64,000 nucleotides of DNA, taken from Burkholderia stagnalis (GTDB lineage Bacteria; Pseudomonadota; Gammaproteobacteria; Burkholderiales; Burkholderiaceae). This document shows positions 27,601 through 37,231 of this stretch, one piece after another. How positions within the stretch are numbered: position 1 is the first letter of the stretch; each line of letters opens with the position of its first letter. Where the stretch lies: positions 248,001 to 312,000 of the forward strand of contig NZ_CADESW010000007.1 of NCBI RefSeq assembly GCF_902830275.1, read 5' to 3'. Under the pieces are notes generated by a model. The model was not told the DNA's origin. It worked only from the letters and a program-made list of their open reading frames with translations, and made no database searches. A program made the translations under genes and the position numbers.

Positions 27601-28806
27601 GTGGCAGACGAGAGCGATCTCGACAGAACCGAAGCCGCCACTCCGAGGCGCCGCGAGAAGGCGCGCGAGGAGGGGCAGGTCGCGCGCTCGCGCGAGCTGG
27701 CTTCGTTCGCGCTGCTCGCGTCGGGCTTCTACGGCGCGTGGCTGCTGTCGGGGCCGATCGGCACGCACCTGCGCACGATGCTGCGCGGCGCGTTCACGTT
27801 CGAGCGCGCGACCGCGTTCGATACCAACCGGATGCTGTCGGCGGCGGGCAGCGCGAGCCTCGAAGGGCTCGCCGCGCTCGCGCCGATGCTGGCGCTGATG
27901 GGGCTCGCCGCGCTGCTCGCGCCGATGGCGCTCGGCGGCTGGCTGGTCTCGTCGAAGACGTTCGAGCTGAAGTTCGACCGCCTGAACCCGATCACGGGCC
28001 TCGGCCGGATCTTCTCGATCCAGGGGCCGATCCAGCTCGGCATGTCGCTCGCGAAGACGCTGGTGGTGGGCGGCATCGGCGGCATCGCGATCTGGCGCAG
28101 CAAGGAAGAACTGCTCGGCCTCGCGACCCAGCCGCTCGACGCGGCGCTCGCGGATGCGCTGCACCTCGTCGCCGTGTGCTGCGGCACGACGGTCGCCGGC
28201 ATGCTGGTCGTCGCCGCGCTCGACGTGCCGTATCAACTCTGGCAGTACAACAAGAAGCTGCGCATGACGAAGGAAGAAGTGAAGCGCGAACATCGCGAGA
28301 ACGAAGGCGATCCGCACGTGAAGGGCCGCATCCGCCAGCAGCAGCGCGCGATCGCGCGGCGCCGGATGATGGCGGCCGTGCCGAAGGCCGACGTGGTCGT
28401 CACGAACCCGACGCACTTCGCCGTCGCGCTGCAATACACGGATGGCGAGATGCGCGCGCCGAAGGTGGTCGCGAAGGGCGTGAACCTCGTCGCCGCGCGC
28501 ATCCGCGAGATCGCCGCCGAGCACAACGTGCCCACGCTCGAAGCGCCGCCGCTCGCGCGGGCGCTGTATCACAACGTCGAACTCGAGCGCGAGATTCCCG
28601 GTTCGCTGTATTCGGCCGTCGCCGAAGTGCTCGCGTGGGTGTACCAGCTCAAGCGCTTCCGGCGTGAAGGCGGCGACGTGCCGGCCACGCCGGTCGATCT
28701 CGACGTGCCGGCCGAGCTGGACAAGGGCGCGTCGGTGTCGGCGGAGGATGAGCAGAAAGAGGTCGAGGACGTGCTTGGCGCGACCGCGCGCGGAGGCCAG
28801 GCATGA
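27601..28806 (+). CDS. flhB: Flagellar export switch protein FlhB
   Basis: A 401-residue export-apparatus protein. Four membrane helices lie in the first 210 residues, then the linker and the cytoplasmic domain with the self-cleavage site NPTH at residues 269-272, the same numbering as in enterobacteria. Cleavage switches export from rod/hook to filament substrates. The N-terminal EAATPRRREKAREEGQVARS is typical. GTG at 27601 with GGAGG upstream is the start; it overlaps flhA by four bases. Confidence 0.97.
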   Translation: MADESDLDRTEAATPRRREKAREEGQVARSRELASFALLASGFYGAWLLSGPIGTHLRTMLRGAFTFERATAFDTNRMLSAAGSASLEGLAALAPMLALMGLAALLAPMALGGWLVSSKTFELKFDRLNPITGLGRIFSIQGPIQLGMSLAKTLVVGGIGGIAIWRSKEELLGLATQPLDAALADALHLVAVCCGTTVAGMLVVAALDVPYQLWQYNKKLRMTKEEVKREHRENEGDPHVKGRIRQQQRAIARRRMMAAVPKADVVVTNPTHFAVALQYTDGEMRAPKVVAKGVNLVAARIREIAAEHNVPTLEAPPLARALYHNVELEREIPGSLYSAVAEVLAWVYQLKRFRREGGDVPATPVDLDVPAELDKGASVSAEDEQKEVEDVLGATARGGQA

Positions 28807-30905
28807 GCACCCCCGCCGGCCTGTTCGCGAAGCGCCCGAACCTGCTCGCAGGCGCCAACCTGCGCGCGCTCGCGGGCCCGGTCCTCATCTGCATGATCCT
28901 GGGGATGATGATCCTGCCGCTGCCGCCGCTGCTGCTGGATCTGCTGTTCACGTTCAACATCGCGCTGTCCGTGATGGTGCTGCTCGTCAGCATGTACACG
29001 ATGAAGCCGCTCGACTTCGCGGCCTTCCCGAGCGTGCTGCTGTTCTCGACGCTCTTGCGGCTGTCGCTGAACGTCGCGTCGACGCGCGTCGTGCTGCTCG
29101 AGGGCCACACCGGCCCGGACGCAGCCGGCCAGGTGATCGAGGCGTTCGGCCACTTCCTCGTCGGCGGCAACTTCGCGGTCGGCATCGTGGTGTTCGTGAT
29201 CCTGATGATCATCAACTTCATGGTGATCACGAAGGGCGCGGGGCGGATCGCGGAAGTGTCCGCGCGCTTCACGCTCGACGCGATGCCCGGCAAGCAGATG
29301 GCGATCGACGCCGACCTGAACGCGGGCCTGATCAACGAGGAACAGGCGCGCAAGCGCCGTACCGCCGTCGCGCAGGAAGCCGAGTTCTACGGCTCGATGG
29401 ACGGCGCGTCGAAGTTCGTGCGCGGCGACGCGATCGCGGGCCTGATCATCATGGCCATCAACGTGATCGGCGGGCTGATCGTCGGGATGATCCAGCACGA
29501 CATGACGTTCGCCGCGGCCGGCACGAACTACACGCTGCTGACGATCGGCGACGGCCTCGTCGCACAGATCCCGTCGCTCGTGATCTCGACGGCGGCCGGC
29601 GTGATCGTGTCGCGGGTCGCGACCGACGAGGACATCGGCACGCAGATCACCGGCCAGCTGTTCACCAACCCGCGCGTGCTGACGATCACCGGCGTGATCA
29701 TCGTGATCATGGGGCTGATCCCCGGCATGCCGCACTTCGCGTTCCTGCTGCTCGGCGGCGGCGCGATCTGGCTCGCGCGCACGCAGGCGCAGCGCGCGGC
29801 GGCCCGCAAGGCGGCCGGCGACGTCTCCGACATCGCGCCGCCCGCGGCGCTGCCGGCCGACAGCCACGAGGCGACCTGGGACGACGTGCAGCTGATCGAC
29901 CCGCTCGGCCTCGAAGTCGGCTACCGGCTGATCCCGCTCGTCGACAAGAACAGCGACGGCGAGCTGCTCAAGCGGATCAAGAGCATCCGCAAGAAATTCG
30001 CGCAGGAAATCGGCTTCCTGCCGCCGGTGATCCATATCCGCGACAACCTCGAGCTGCGGCCGAACGCGTACCGGATCGCGCTGAAGGGCGTCGAGATCGG
30101 CGCCGGCGAGGTGTTCCCGGGCCAGTGGCTCGCGATCAACCCGGGCCAGGTGACGGCCGCGATGCCCGGCGTGCCGACCACCGACCCGGCGTTCGGGCTG
30201 CCGGCCGTGTGGATCGACGTCGCGATGCGCGAGCAGGCGCAGGTGTACGGCTACACGGTGGTCGACGCGAGCACGGTCGTCGCGACCCACCTGAACCACC
30301 TGGTCGTCCAGCACGCGGCCGAGCTGCTCGGCCGCCAGGAAGTGCAGGCGCTGATCGAGCGCACCGGCAAGGATTCGCCGTCGCTCGTCGAGGACCTCGT
30401 GCCGAAGACGATCTCGCTCACCACGCTGCAGAAGGTGCTGCAGAACCTGCTCGAGGAAGGCGTGCCGATCCGCGACATGCGCACGATCATCGAAGCCGTG
30501 TCCGAGCAGGCCGGCCGCCTCACCGACGCATACGACATCACCGCCGCGGTGCGCCTCGCGCTCGGCCGCGCGATCACGCAGCAGTGGTATCCGGGCGGCG
30601 GCGAGATGCAGGTGATGGGCCTCGACGCGAATCTCGAGCGCGTGCTGTCGCAGGCGCTCGCCACCGGCGCGAACCCGGGCCTCGAGCCGGGCCTCGCGCA
30701 CGCGCTCCTGACCGGCACGCAGGAAGCGATGCTGCGTCAACAGAATCTCGGGCTGCCGCCCGTGCTGCTCGTGCAGCACGCGCTGCGCGCCATGCTGGCG
30801 CGCTTCCTGCGCCGCAGCCTGCCGCAATTGAAAGTGCTGTCGTACGCCGAAGTGCCGGACACACGCACGATCAAGGTCGTTAACGTCATCGGGGGTTCCG
30901 CTTGA
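28803..30905 (+). CDS. flhA: Flagellar export gate protein FlhA
   Basis: A 700-residue type III export gate component. Eight membrane helices fill the first 330 residues, with the FHIPEP-family loop between the helices (GAGRIAEVSARFTLDAMPGK; DADLNAGLINEEQARKRR). The C-terminal cytoplasmic domain (about 350-690) docks chaperone-substrate complexes. Start overlaps flhB, and its stop overlaps the TTG of flhF, so flhB-flhA-flhF are translationally coupled. Confidence 0.97.
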   Translation: MSTPAGLFAKRPNLLAGANLRALAGPVLICMILGMMILPLPPLLLDLLFTFNIALSVMVLLVSMYTMKPLDFAAFPSVLLFSTLLRLSLNVASTRVVLLEGHTGPDAAGQVIEAFGHFLVGGNFAVGIVVFVILMIINFMVITKGAGRIAEVSARFTLDAMPGKQMAIDADLNAGLINEEQARKRRTAVAQEAEFYGSMDGASKFVRGDAIAGLIIMAINVIGGLIVGMIQHDMTFAAAGTNYTLLTIGDGLVAQIPSLVISTAAGVIVSRVATDEDIGTQITGQLFTNPRVLTITGVIIVIMGLIPGMPHFAFLLLGGGAIWLARTQAQRAAARKAAGDVSDIAPPAALPADSHEATWDDVQLIDPLGLEVGYRLIPLVDKNSDGELLKRIKSIRKKFAQEIGFLPPVIHIRDNLELRPNAYRIALKGVEIGAGEVFPGQWLAINPGQVTAAMPGVPTTDPAFGLPAVWIDVAMREQAQVYGYTVVDASTVVATHLNHLVVQHAAELLGRQEVQALIERTGKDSPSLVEDLVPKTISLTTLQKVLQNLLEEGVPIRDMRTIIEAVSEQAGRLTDAYDITAAVRLALGRAITQQWYPGGGEMQVMGLDANLERVLSQALATGANPGLEPGLAHALLTGTQEAMLRQQNLGLPPVLLVQHALRAMLARFLRRSLPQLKVLSYAEVPDTRTIKVVNVIGGSA

Positions 30906-32608
30906 ACATTCGCAAATTCACCGGCGCGACGAGCCGCGACGCACTGCGTCTCGTGCGCGAGGCACTCGGCGCCGACGCCGTCGTGCTGTCGAACCGTACG
31001 CTCGATGACGGCAGCGTCGAAATCGTCGCGCTCGCCGATGCCGAACTGTCGGCGATCGCCCCGCCGGCTGCCGATGCGGCCGCGCTGCCCGGCGCGGCGT
31101 TGCGGGCCGGCGGCACGATGCCGGCGGCCAGCGCCGCGGCGGCGGCGCGTGCTTCGGCGATGAACCCGTATGCGACCGGCGACGGCGGCTTGCCGGACGT
31201 GTTCTCGTCGGTGTTCGGCGCGAGCGCCGACGCGGCAGACGCACCGGCGGCGCCGGCCGCGAGCGTGCCGGCTGCAGGATCGCCCGCCGAACCCGCCCCG
31301 TGGCTCGTCGAGCACGCGAAGCGCCTGACGCAGCAGCGCGACGCGCTGATCGCGCGCGCGCAGGCTGCGCCGGCGGAAGACAGCGCGATCCGCGCGCCGC
31401 ACGACGCGGCCCGCACCGTGACGACCCCCGAATGGGCGCGCGACATCGTGCGCAACGTCGAGCGCAACGTCGCGCGCCGCCAGCCGGCCGACGAACCGGC
31501 GCCGCGCCGTATCGCCGATGCACCCGCCGCACCCGCCGCGAAGCCCGCGGAGCGCGCACGGCTGGCCGAGGACACGGCCGCGGCCGTGGCCGACGCGGTG
31601 AAGGCGCGCCTCGAGCGCATCGTCAACGACACGGTGATGAGCGAGCTCGGTTCGCTGCGCGGGATGATGGAGGAGCAGTTCGACGGCCTGATGTGGCAGG
31701 AGCGCCAGCGCCGCAGCCCCGTGCACGGCGCGCTGACGAAGCACCTGTTCGCGGCCGGCTTCTCCGCGCAGCTGGTGCGGATGATGGTCGACAACCTGCC
31801 GCAGGGCGAAGGCACGGAAACCTTCGAGCAGGCGTCCGAGTGGGCGCAGTCGGTGCTCGCGTCGAACCTGCCGGTGCTCGACAGCGAGGATGCGCTGATG
31901 GAGCGCGGCGGCGTGTTCGCGCTGATGGGCCCGACGGGCGTCGGCAAGACCACCACCACCGCGAAGCTCGCCGCGCGCTGCGTGATGCGTTTCGGCGCGA
32001 GCAAGGTCGCGCTGCTCACCACCGACAGCTACCGGATCGGCGGCCACGAGCAGCTGCGTATCTTCGGCAAGATCCTCGGCGTGCCGGTGCACGCGGTGAA
32101 GGACGGCGGCGACCTGCAGCTCGCGCTGTCCGAGCTGCGCAACAAGCACATCGTGCTGATCGACACGATCGGCATGAGCCAGCGCGACCGCGCGGTGTCC
32201 GACCAGATCGCGATGCTGCACGGCGCGAACACGCCGGTGCAGCGCCTGCTGCTGCTGAACGCGACGAGCCACGGCGACACCCTCAACGAGGTCGTGCAGG
32301 CGTACCGCAGCGCGGACGGCCAGCCGGCGCTCGCCGGCTGCATCCTCACCAAGCTCGACGAGGCGACCCATCTGGGCGGCGTGCTCGACACGGTGATCCG
32401 CTACAAGCTGCCCGTGCACTACGTGTCGACCGGCCAGAAGGTGCCGGAGAACCTGTACGTCGCGACCCGGAAATTCCTGATGAAGAGCGCGTTCTGCGTG
32501 CCGCGCGACGGCTCGCCCTTCGTGCCGCAGGACGAGGACATGCCCGCGCTGCTGTCCGCGCTGACCGCACGCTCGACCGCCGAGCTGCACGAGGTGCGCT
32601 TTGGATAA
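30902..32608 (+). CDS. flhF: SRP-family GTPase FlhF
   Basis: A 568-residue GTPase that sets flagellar position. MNIRKFTGATSRDALRLVRE opens the basic N-terminal domain; an Ala/Pro-rich stretch spans about 60-220; the NG domain holds G1 GPTGVGKTTTTAKLA (from residue 342), LLTTDSYRIGGHEQL and DTIGMSQRD; and TKLDEATHLGG is G4/G5. Start is TTG, overlapping the flhA stop. Longer than many homologues because of the low-complexity linker. Confidence 0.96.
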   Translation: MNIRKFTGATSRDALRLVREALGADAVVLSNRTLDDGSVEIVALADAELSAIAPPAADAAALPGAALRAGGTMPAASAAAAARASAMNPYATGDGGLPDVFSSVFGASADAADAPAAPAASVPAAGSPAEPAPWLVEHAKRLTQQRDALIARAQAAPAEDSAIRAPHDAARTVTTPEWARDIVRNVERNVARRQPADEPAPRRIADAPAAPAAKPAERARLAEDTAAAVADAVKARLERIVNDTVMSELGSLRGMMEEQFDGLMWQERQRRSPVHGALTKHLFAAGFSAQLVRMMVDNLPQGEGTETFEQASEWAQSVLASNLPVLDSEDALMERGGVFALMGPTGVGKTTTTAKLAARCVMRFGASKVALLTTDSYRIGGHEQLRIFGKILGVPVHAVKDGGDLQLALSELRNKHIVLIDTIGMSQRDRAVSDQIAMLHGANTPVQRLLLLNATSHGDTLNEVVQAYRSADGQPALAGCILTKLDEATHLGGVLDTVIRYKLPVHYVSTGQKVPENLYVATRKFLMKSAFCVPRDGSPFVPQDEDMPALLSALTARSTAELHEVRFG

Positions 32609-33416
32609 ACCGATGATCGACCAGGCCGAAGGACTGCGGCGCCTGCTGGCCGGGCGCGCATCGAGGATCGTGGCGGTGGTGGGCGGGCCGACGGGGGTCG
32701 GCTGCACCGCGACGGTCGTGAACCTGGCCGCGGCGCTTGCCGCGCTGGGCAAGGACGTGCTCGTCGTCGACGAGCGCGCCGACGTGAATTCGGCCGCGGC
32801 GACGCTGGCCGGCGCGTGGCTGCGCGACGGCGAGCGCACGCGCGTCACCGCCGGGTTCGGCGTGTGCGCGGCGGCGACGCTCGCGCGCGCCGGCTACAGC
32901 GAAGCGCACCTGAGCGATTTCATCGACGGGCCGGCCGACATCGTGCTGATCGACGCGCAGCTCGACGCGGACGGCGGTTTCTCCGCGCTCGCGCGCGAGG
33001 CGCACGACGTGCTGATCGTCACGCGGGTGGCCGCGCAGGCGATCACCGAGGCCTACGCATGCATGAAGCGGCTGCATTTCGCGCACGCGGTCGCGCAGTT
33101 CCGCGTGCTGACCAACCACGTCGGCAGCCACGACGACGCGAAGACCGCGTTCGAGAACCTCGCGGGCGTCGCGAGCCGCTACCTGACCGTGTCGATCGCC
33201 GATGCGGGCTGCGTGAGCGCCGATCCGCTCGTCGAGCGCGCGCGCGACCTGGTGCGCACGGCAGTCGACGCGTTTCCGTCGTCGCCGGCCGCGCGCGATT
33301 ACCGGCAGATCGCCGCCGACTTGCTGTACTGGCCGTTGCGCCCGCGGCCGGGCGCCGGACGGCACCGCGCGGGCGGCAGCCCGTCGTTCGAGGCAGGCGC
33401 GGCACACGCCGCGTGA
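32601..33416 (+). CDS. flhG: MinD/ParA-like flagellar number regulator FlhG (FleN), atypical P-loop
   Basis: A 271-residue MinD-like protein that normally activates FlhF GTPase and limits flagellar number. The FlhF-activating motif DQAEGLRRL (residues 7-15) is intact. The P-loop reads GGPTGVGCTAT (28-38), whereas MinD-type ATPases have KGGxGKT: both lysines are replaced, the second by Cys35. VLVVDERADVNSAAATL follows at the usual place, but the usual acidic Walker B segment is degraded (IVLIDAQLDADGG). Start taken as TTG at 32601 (overlaps flhF by eight bases); an ATG at 32613 would lose part of the motif. Confidence 0.9.
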   Translation: MDKPMIDQAEGLRRLLAGRASRIVAVVGGPTGVGCTATVVNLAAALAALGKDVLVVDERADVNSAAATLAGAWLRDGERTRVTAGFGVCAAATLARAGYSEAHLSDFIDGPADIVLIDAQLDADGGFSALAREAHDVLIVTRVAAQAITEAYACMKRLHFAHAVAQFRVLTNHVGSHDDAKTAFENLAGVASRYLTVSIADAGCVSADPLVERARDLVRTAVDAFPSSPAARDYRQIAADLLYWPLRPRPGAGRHRAGGSPSFEAGAAHAA

Positions 33417-33441
33417 GCGCCACCGGAAGGAGAGAGCCACG

Positions 33442-34173
33442 ATGTATAACGCTCAAGGAAGGATTTCCCAGGCCGACGTGCTGTCGCAGTACGCGCCGCT
33501 CGTGCGCCGCCTGGGCCTGCAGCTCGTCGCGAAGATGCCGGCGAGCGTCGATCTCGACGATCTGATCCAGGCCGGCATGATCGGCCTGATGGACGCGGCC
33601 GGCCGCTACAAGGAAGACCAGGGCGCGCAGTTCGAGACCTACGCGACGCAGCGCATCCGCGGCGCGATGCTCGACGAGCTGCGCAGCAACGACTGGCTGC
33701 CGCGCAGCCTGCGCAAGACGTCGCGCGAGGTCGAGCACGCGGTGCACAAGGTCGAGCAGCAGCTCGGCCGCGCCGCGAGCGAGGCGGAGATCGCGCAGCA
33801 CCTGAACATGCCGCTCGACGAATACCAGGGGATGCTGCAGGACCTGCACGGCAGCCAGCTCATCTACTACGAGGATTTCGACCGCGCGGCCGACGACGAG
33901 CCGTTCCTCGACCGCTACCGCGTCGATCACGCCGATCCGCTGTCGTCGCTGCTCGACGAGCATCTGCGCGAGGCGCTGATCGAGGCGATCGAGCGGCTGC
34001 CGGAGCGCGAGAAGCTGTTGATGTCGCTGTACTACGAGCGGGGCCTGAACCTGCGCGAGATCGGCGCGGTGCTCGAGGTCAGCGAGTCGCGCGTGTGCCA
34101 GCTGCACAGCCAGGCGGTCGCACGCCTGCGCGCGCGCCTGCGCGAGCAGGCGTGGGTCGGCACGGAGAACTGA
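33442..34173 (+). CDS. fliA: RNA polymerase sigma factor for flagellar genes, sigma-28
   Basis: A 243-residue sigma factor with regions 2 (VDLDDLIQAGMIGLMDAAGR; FETYATQRIRGAMLDELR), 3 (LPRSLRKTSREVEHAV) and 4 (LPEREKLLMSLYYERGLN; LREIGAVLEVSESRVCQLHS). It directs late flagellar and chemotaxis transcription from promoters such as those before fliC and motA. ATG at 33442 with AAGGAGAG upstream. No flgM is in the window. Confidence 0.97.
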   Translation: MYNAQGRISQADVLSQYAPLVRRLGLQLVAKMPASVDLDDLIQAGMIGLMDAAGRYKEDQGAQFETYATQRIRGAMLDELRSNDWLPRSLRKTSREVEHAVHKVEQQLGRAASEAEIAQHLNMPLDEYQGMLQDLHGSQLIYYEDFDRAADDEPFLDRYRVDHADPLSSLLDEHLREALIEAIERLPEREKLLMSLYYERGLNLREIGAVLEVSESRVCQLHSQAVARLRARLREQAWVGTEN

Positions 34174-34233
34174 CCCCTTCATCGGCGCGCGTCGCACACG
34201 CGCGTGCCGGTCACGCAATTTTCGTGGCGATTT

Positions 34234-34241
34234 GCTACAAT
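34234..34241 (+). promoter_or_regulatory. Candidate -10 element for the riboswitch-ahcY transcript
   Basis: An extended -10, GCTACAAT preceded by TTT, lies about 13 bases upstream of the first riboswitch helix. No good -35 was seen. Confidence 0.45.
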
Positions 34242-34253
34242 CCCACCCGTTTT

Positions 34254-34365
34254 CCGAGGAGCGTTGCGACGGACCATCAGCGTCCGCCAGGCTCGGAAAG
34301 CTTCACCAAGCGGCAGGGCCCGTGCGCATTGCGCCGGCAAGCCGCTTCCTGAACGGCGCTCACGT
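34254..34365 (+). ncRNA. S-adenosylhomocysteine (SAH) riboswitch
   Basis: The leader of ahcY has the SAH-aptamer pattern: CCGAGGAGCGTTGCGAC, a variable stem, GCCAGGCTCGG closing the first helix, a second hairpin, and AACGGCGCTCAC, whose GGCGCTC can pair back with GAGCG to make the conserved pseudoknot. The position immediately upstream of ahcY is the classic location. On binding SAH such switches turn on expression of the hydrolase that removes it. Confidence 0.93.
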
Positions 34366-34402
34366 CACCATTTTCTAAACTTTTTTTAGAAAGGAGGGCG
34401 TG

Positions 34403-35821
34403 ATGAACGCCGTCATCGATTCCAAAGCTTCCAACGATTACCTCGTCGCCGACATGGCGCTTGCCGGCTGGGGCCGCAAGGAACTGAACATTGCCGAGAC
34501 CGAAATGCCGGGCCTCGTGCAGATCCGCGACGAATACAAGGCGCAGCAGCCGCTGAAGGGCGCGCGCATTGCCGGCTCGCTGCACATGACGATCCAGACG
34601 GGCGTGCTGATCGAGACGCTGAAGGCGCTCGGCGCCGACGTGCGCTGGGCCTCGTGCAACATCTTCTCGACGCAGGACCACGCGGCTGCCGCGATCGTCG
34701 AAGCCGGCACGCCGGTGTTCGCGTTCAAGGGCGAGTCGCTCGACGAATACTGGGAGTTCTCGCACCGCATCTTCGAATGGCCGAACGGCGAGTTCGCGAA
34801 CATGATCCTCGACGACGGCGGCGACGCGACGCTGCTGCTGATCCTCGGCTCGAAGGCGGAGAAAGACCGCTCGGTGATCGCCAAGCCGACCAACGAGGAA
34901 GAGGTCGCGCTGTACAAGTCGATCGCGAAGCACCTCGACATCGACGCGAACTGGTACTCGAAGCGCCTTGCGCACATCAAGGGCGTGACCGAGGAAACCA
35001 CGACCGGCGTGCACCGCCTGTACCAGATGGAAAAGGACGGCCGCCTGCCGTTCCCGGCGTTCAACGTGAACGATTCGGTCACCAAGTCGAAGTTCGACAA
35101 CCTGTACGGCTGCCGCGAGTCGCTCGTCGACGGCATCAAGCGCGCGACCGACGTGATGATCGCGGGCAAGGTCGCGGTCGTCGCGGGCTACGGTGACGTG
35201 GGCAAGGGCTGCGCGCAATCGCTGCGCGGCCTTGGCGCGACCGTGTGGGTCACGGAAATCGATCCGATCTGCGCGCTGCAGGCGGCGATGGAAGGCTACC
35301 GCGTCGTGACGATGGAATACGCGGCCGACAAGGCCGACATCTTCGTGACGGCGACCGGCAACTTCCACGTGATCGGCCACGATCACATGAAGGCGATGCG
35401 CCACAACGCGATCGTCTGCAACATCGGCCACTTCGACTCGGAAATCGACGTTGCGTCGACCCGCCAGTACCAGTGGGAAAACATCAAGCCGCAGGTCGAC
35501 CACATCATCTTCCCGGACGGCAAGCGCGTGATCCTGCTGGCCGAAGGCCGCCTCGTGAACCTCGGCTGCGCGACCGGCCACCCGTCGTTCGTGATGTCGA
35601 ACTCGTTCGCGAACCAGACGCTCGCGCAGATCGAGCTGTTCACCCGCGGCGGCGAGTACGAGAACAAGGTGTACGTGCTGCCGAAGCACCTCGACGAGAA
35701 GGTCGCGCGCCTGCACCTCGCGCGCATCGGCGCGAACCTGTCGGTGCTGTCGGACGACCAGGCGGCGTACATCGGCGTGTCGAAGGAAGGCCCGTTCAAG
35801 CCGAACCACTACCGCTACTGA
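34403..35821 (+). CDS. ahcY: Adenosylhomocysteinase
   Basis: A 472-residue NAD-dependent enzyme that splits SAH into adenosine and homocysteine. Visible: [15 protein letters not shown] and [14 protein letters not shown] near the N-terminus, the NAD loop [16 protein letters not shown], and the C-terminal [20 protein letters not shown] with HYRY. ATG at 34403 is five bases after AAGGAGG; a GTG at 34400 is too close. Controlled by the SAH riboswitch and clustered with metF. Confidence 0.98.
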   Translation: MNAVIDSKASNDYLVADMALAGWGRKELNIAETEMPGLVQIRDEYKAQQPLKGARIAGSLHMTIQTGVLIETLKALGADVRWASCNIFSTQDHAAAAIVEAGTPVFAFKGESLDEYWEFSHRIFEWPNGEFANMILDDGGDATLLLILGSKAEKDRSVIAKPTNEEEVALYKSIAKHLDIDANWYSKRLAHIKGVTEETTTGVHRLYQMEKDGRLPFPAFNVNDSVTKSKFDNLYGCRESLVDGIKRATDVMIAGKVAVVAGYGDVGKGCAQSLRGLGATVWVTEIDPICALQAAMEGYRVVTMEYAADKADIFVTATGNFHVIGHDHMKAMRHNAIVCNIGHFDSEIDVASTRQYQWENIKPQVDHIIFPDGKRVILLAEGRLVNLGCATGHPSFVMSNSFANQTLAQIELFTRGGEYENKVYVLPKHLDEKVARLHLARIGANLSVLSDDQAAYIGVSKEGPFKPNHYRY

Positions 35822-35948
35822 TGCGGCAAGCCGCCGCCCGCCCCGGCGGCGGGGCGCGCCGCGAAGCGTTTTCGTTTTCGCGCGCGCCCCGCAACCGGCG
35901 CGGCGGCGGCGCCGTTCCGCCCGAGCGTCCACCGAACCGGAGCATTAC

Positions 35949-36302
35949 ATGAGCGTCATCCTGTCCTGGATCATCAATGCCCTCGCGCTGCTGATCATCA
36001 CCTACCTGGTGCCGTCGATCCACATCAAGAGCTTCGGCACCGCGCTGATCGTCGCGGTCGTGCTGGGGTTGATCAACACGGTGATCCGTCCGGTGCTGAT
36101 CCTGCTGACGCTGCCCGTCACGGTCGTCACGCTCGGGCTGTTCATCCTCGTCGTGAACGCGCTGTGCTTCTGGTTCGCGTCGTCGCTGCTCAAGGGCTTC
36201 GAGGTATCCGGGTTCTGGTCCGCATTCTTCGGTTCGATCCTGTACAGCATCGTGTCCTGGCTGCTGTCCGCCCTGATCTTCGGCCAGCGCAACATCGGCT
36301 GA
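35949..36302 (+). CDS. Phage-holin-4_2-type small membrane protein
   Basis: A 117-residue membrane protein with four helices (LSWIINALALLIITYLVPSI; ALIVAVVLGLINTVIRPVLI; LPVTVVTLGLFILVVNALCF; FWSAFFGSILYSIVSWLLSA). The family is named for similarity to a phage protein but is a chromosomal gene of unknown role; there are no phage genes nearby. It is consistently placed between ahcY and metF in relatives, as I recall. metF follows after 27 bases, so they are probably co-transcribed. Confidence 0.88.
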   Translation: MSVILSWIINALALLIITYLVPSIHIKSFGTALIVAVVLGLINTVIRPVLILLTLPVTVVTLGLFILVVNALCFWFASSLLKGFEVSGFWSAFFGSILYSIVSWLLSALIFGQRNIG

Positions 36303-36329
36303 GCGGGCCCGTCCAGCGCCTCCTGAATC

Positions 36330-37160
36330 ATGAAACCGATCGAACTCTCGTTTGAATTCTTCCCGCCGAAGACGGCGGAAGGCGTCGAGAAGCTGCGCGC
36401 GACCCGTGCGCAGCTGCTGCCGCTGAAGCCGAAATTCGTCTCCGTGACGTTCGGCGCCGGCGGCTCGACGCAGCAGGGCACGCTCGATACCGTGCTCGAC
36501 ATGCAGAAGGACGGCCTCGAGGCCGCGCCGCACCTGTCGTGCATCGGCTCGTCGAAGGACAGCCTGCGCGCGATCCTCGACCAGTACCGCTCGCACGGCA
36601 TCCGCCACATCGTCGCGCTGCGCGGCGACCTGCCGTCCGGCATGGGCGAGGTGGGCGAGCTGCGCTACGCGTCGGAGCTGGTCAGCTTCATCCGCGCGGA
36701 GCATGGCGACTGGTTCCGCATCGAGGTCGCCGGGTATCCGGAATACCATCCGCAGTCGCGCTCGCCGAAGGCCGATCTCGAGAACTTCGCGCGCAAGGTG
36801 AAGGCCGGCGCGAATTCCGCGATCACGCAGTACTTCTTCAACGCGGACGCGTATTTCCGCTTCGTCGACGACGCGCGCAAGCTCGGCGTCGAGGTGCCGA
36901 TCGTGCCGGGCATCATGCCGATCACGAACTTCTCGCAGCTGATGCGTTTCTCCGAGATGTGCGGCGCCGAAGTGCCGCGCTGGATCGCGCGCCGGCTCGA
37001 GAGCTTCGGCGACGACCGCGACGCGATCCGCGCGTTCGGCGCGGACGTCGTCACGGGCCTGTGCCAGCGCCTGATCGACGCGGGTGTGCCGGGGCTGCAC
37101 TTCTATACGCTGAACGCCGCGGCCGCGACCAAGACGATCTGCGAACGGCTCGGCGCGTAA
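36330..37160 (+). CDS. metF: 5,10-methylenetetrahydrofolate reductase
   Basis: A 276-residue flavoprotein TIM barrel that makes 5-methyl-THF for methionine synthesis. LSFEFFPPKTAEGVEKL holds the catalytic Glu, VTFGAGGSTQQGT and LSCIGSSKDSL are conserved, and RHIVALRGDLP is an FAD-binding segment. It closes the SAH-methionine loop with ahcY. A strong terminator follows. Confidence 0.97.
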   Translation: MKPIELSFEFFPPKTAEGVEKLRATRAQLLPLKPKFVSVTFGAGGSTQQGTLDTVLDMQKDGLEAAPHLSCIGSSKDSLRAILDQYRSHGIRHIVALRGDLPSGMGEVGELRYASELVSFIRAEHGDWFRIEVAGYPEYHPQSRSPKADLENFARKVKAGANSAITQYFFNADAYFRFVDDARKLGVEVPIVPGIMPITNFSQLMRFSEMCGAEVPRWIARRLESFGDDRDAIRAFGADVVTGLCQRLIDAGVPGLHFYTLNAAAATKTICERLGA

Positions 37161-37180
37161 GCGTCGCGGTCTGCGCATGT

Positions 37181-37217
37181 GAAAAGCCCCGCCGGCATTG
37201 CCGGCGGGGCTTTTTCT
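37181..37217. terminator. Bidirectional terminator between metF and the amidase gene
   Basis: AAAAGCCCCGCCGGC and GCCGGCGGGGCTTTTT form a near-perfect stem with a short ATT loop; T tracts exist in both directions, serving the convergent genes. Confidence 0.92.
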
Positions 37218-37231
37218 TTGGCCCGCCGGTT

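Noticed and set aside
35949-36302. Prophage holin
   Set aside because: The family name is historical; no lysin or phage gene is near, and it lies in a methyl-cycle operon.
36302-36330. Second riboswitch before metF
   Set aside because: The 27-base gap is too short and has no aptamer elements.
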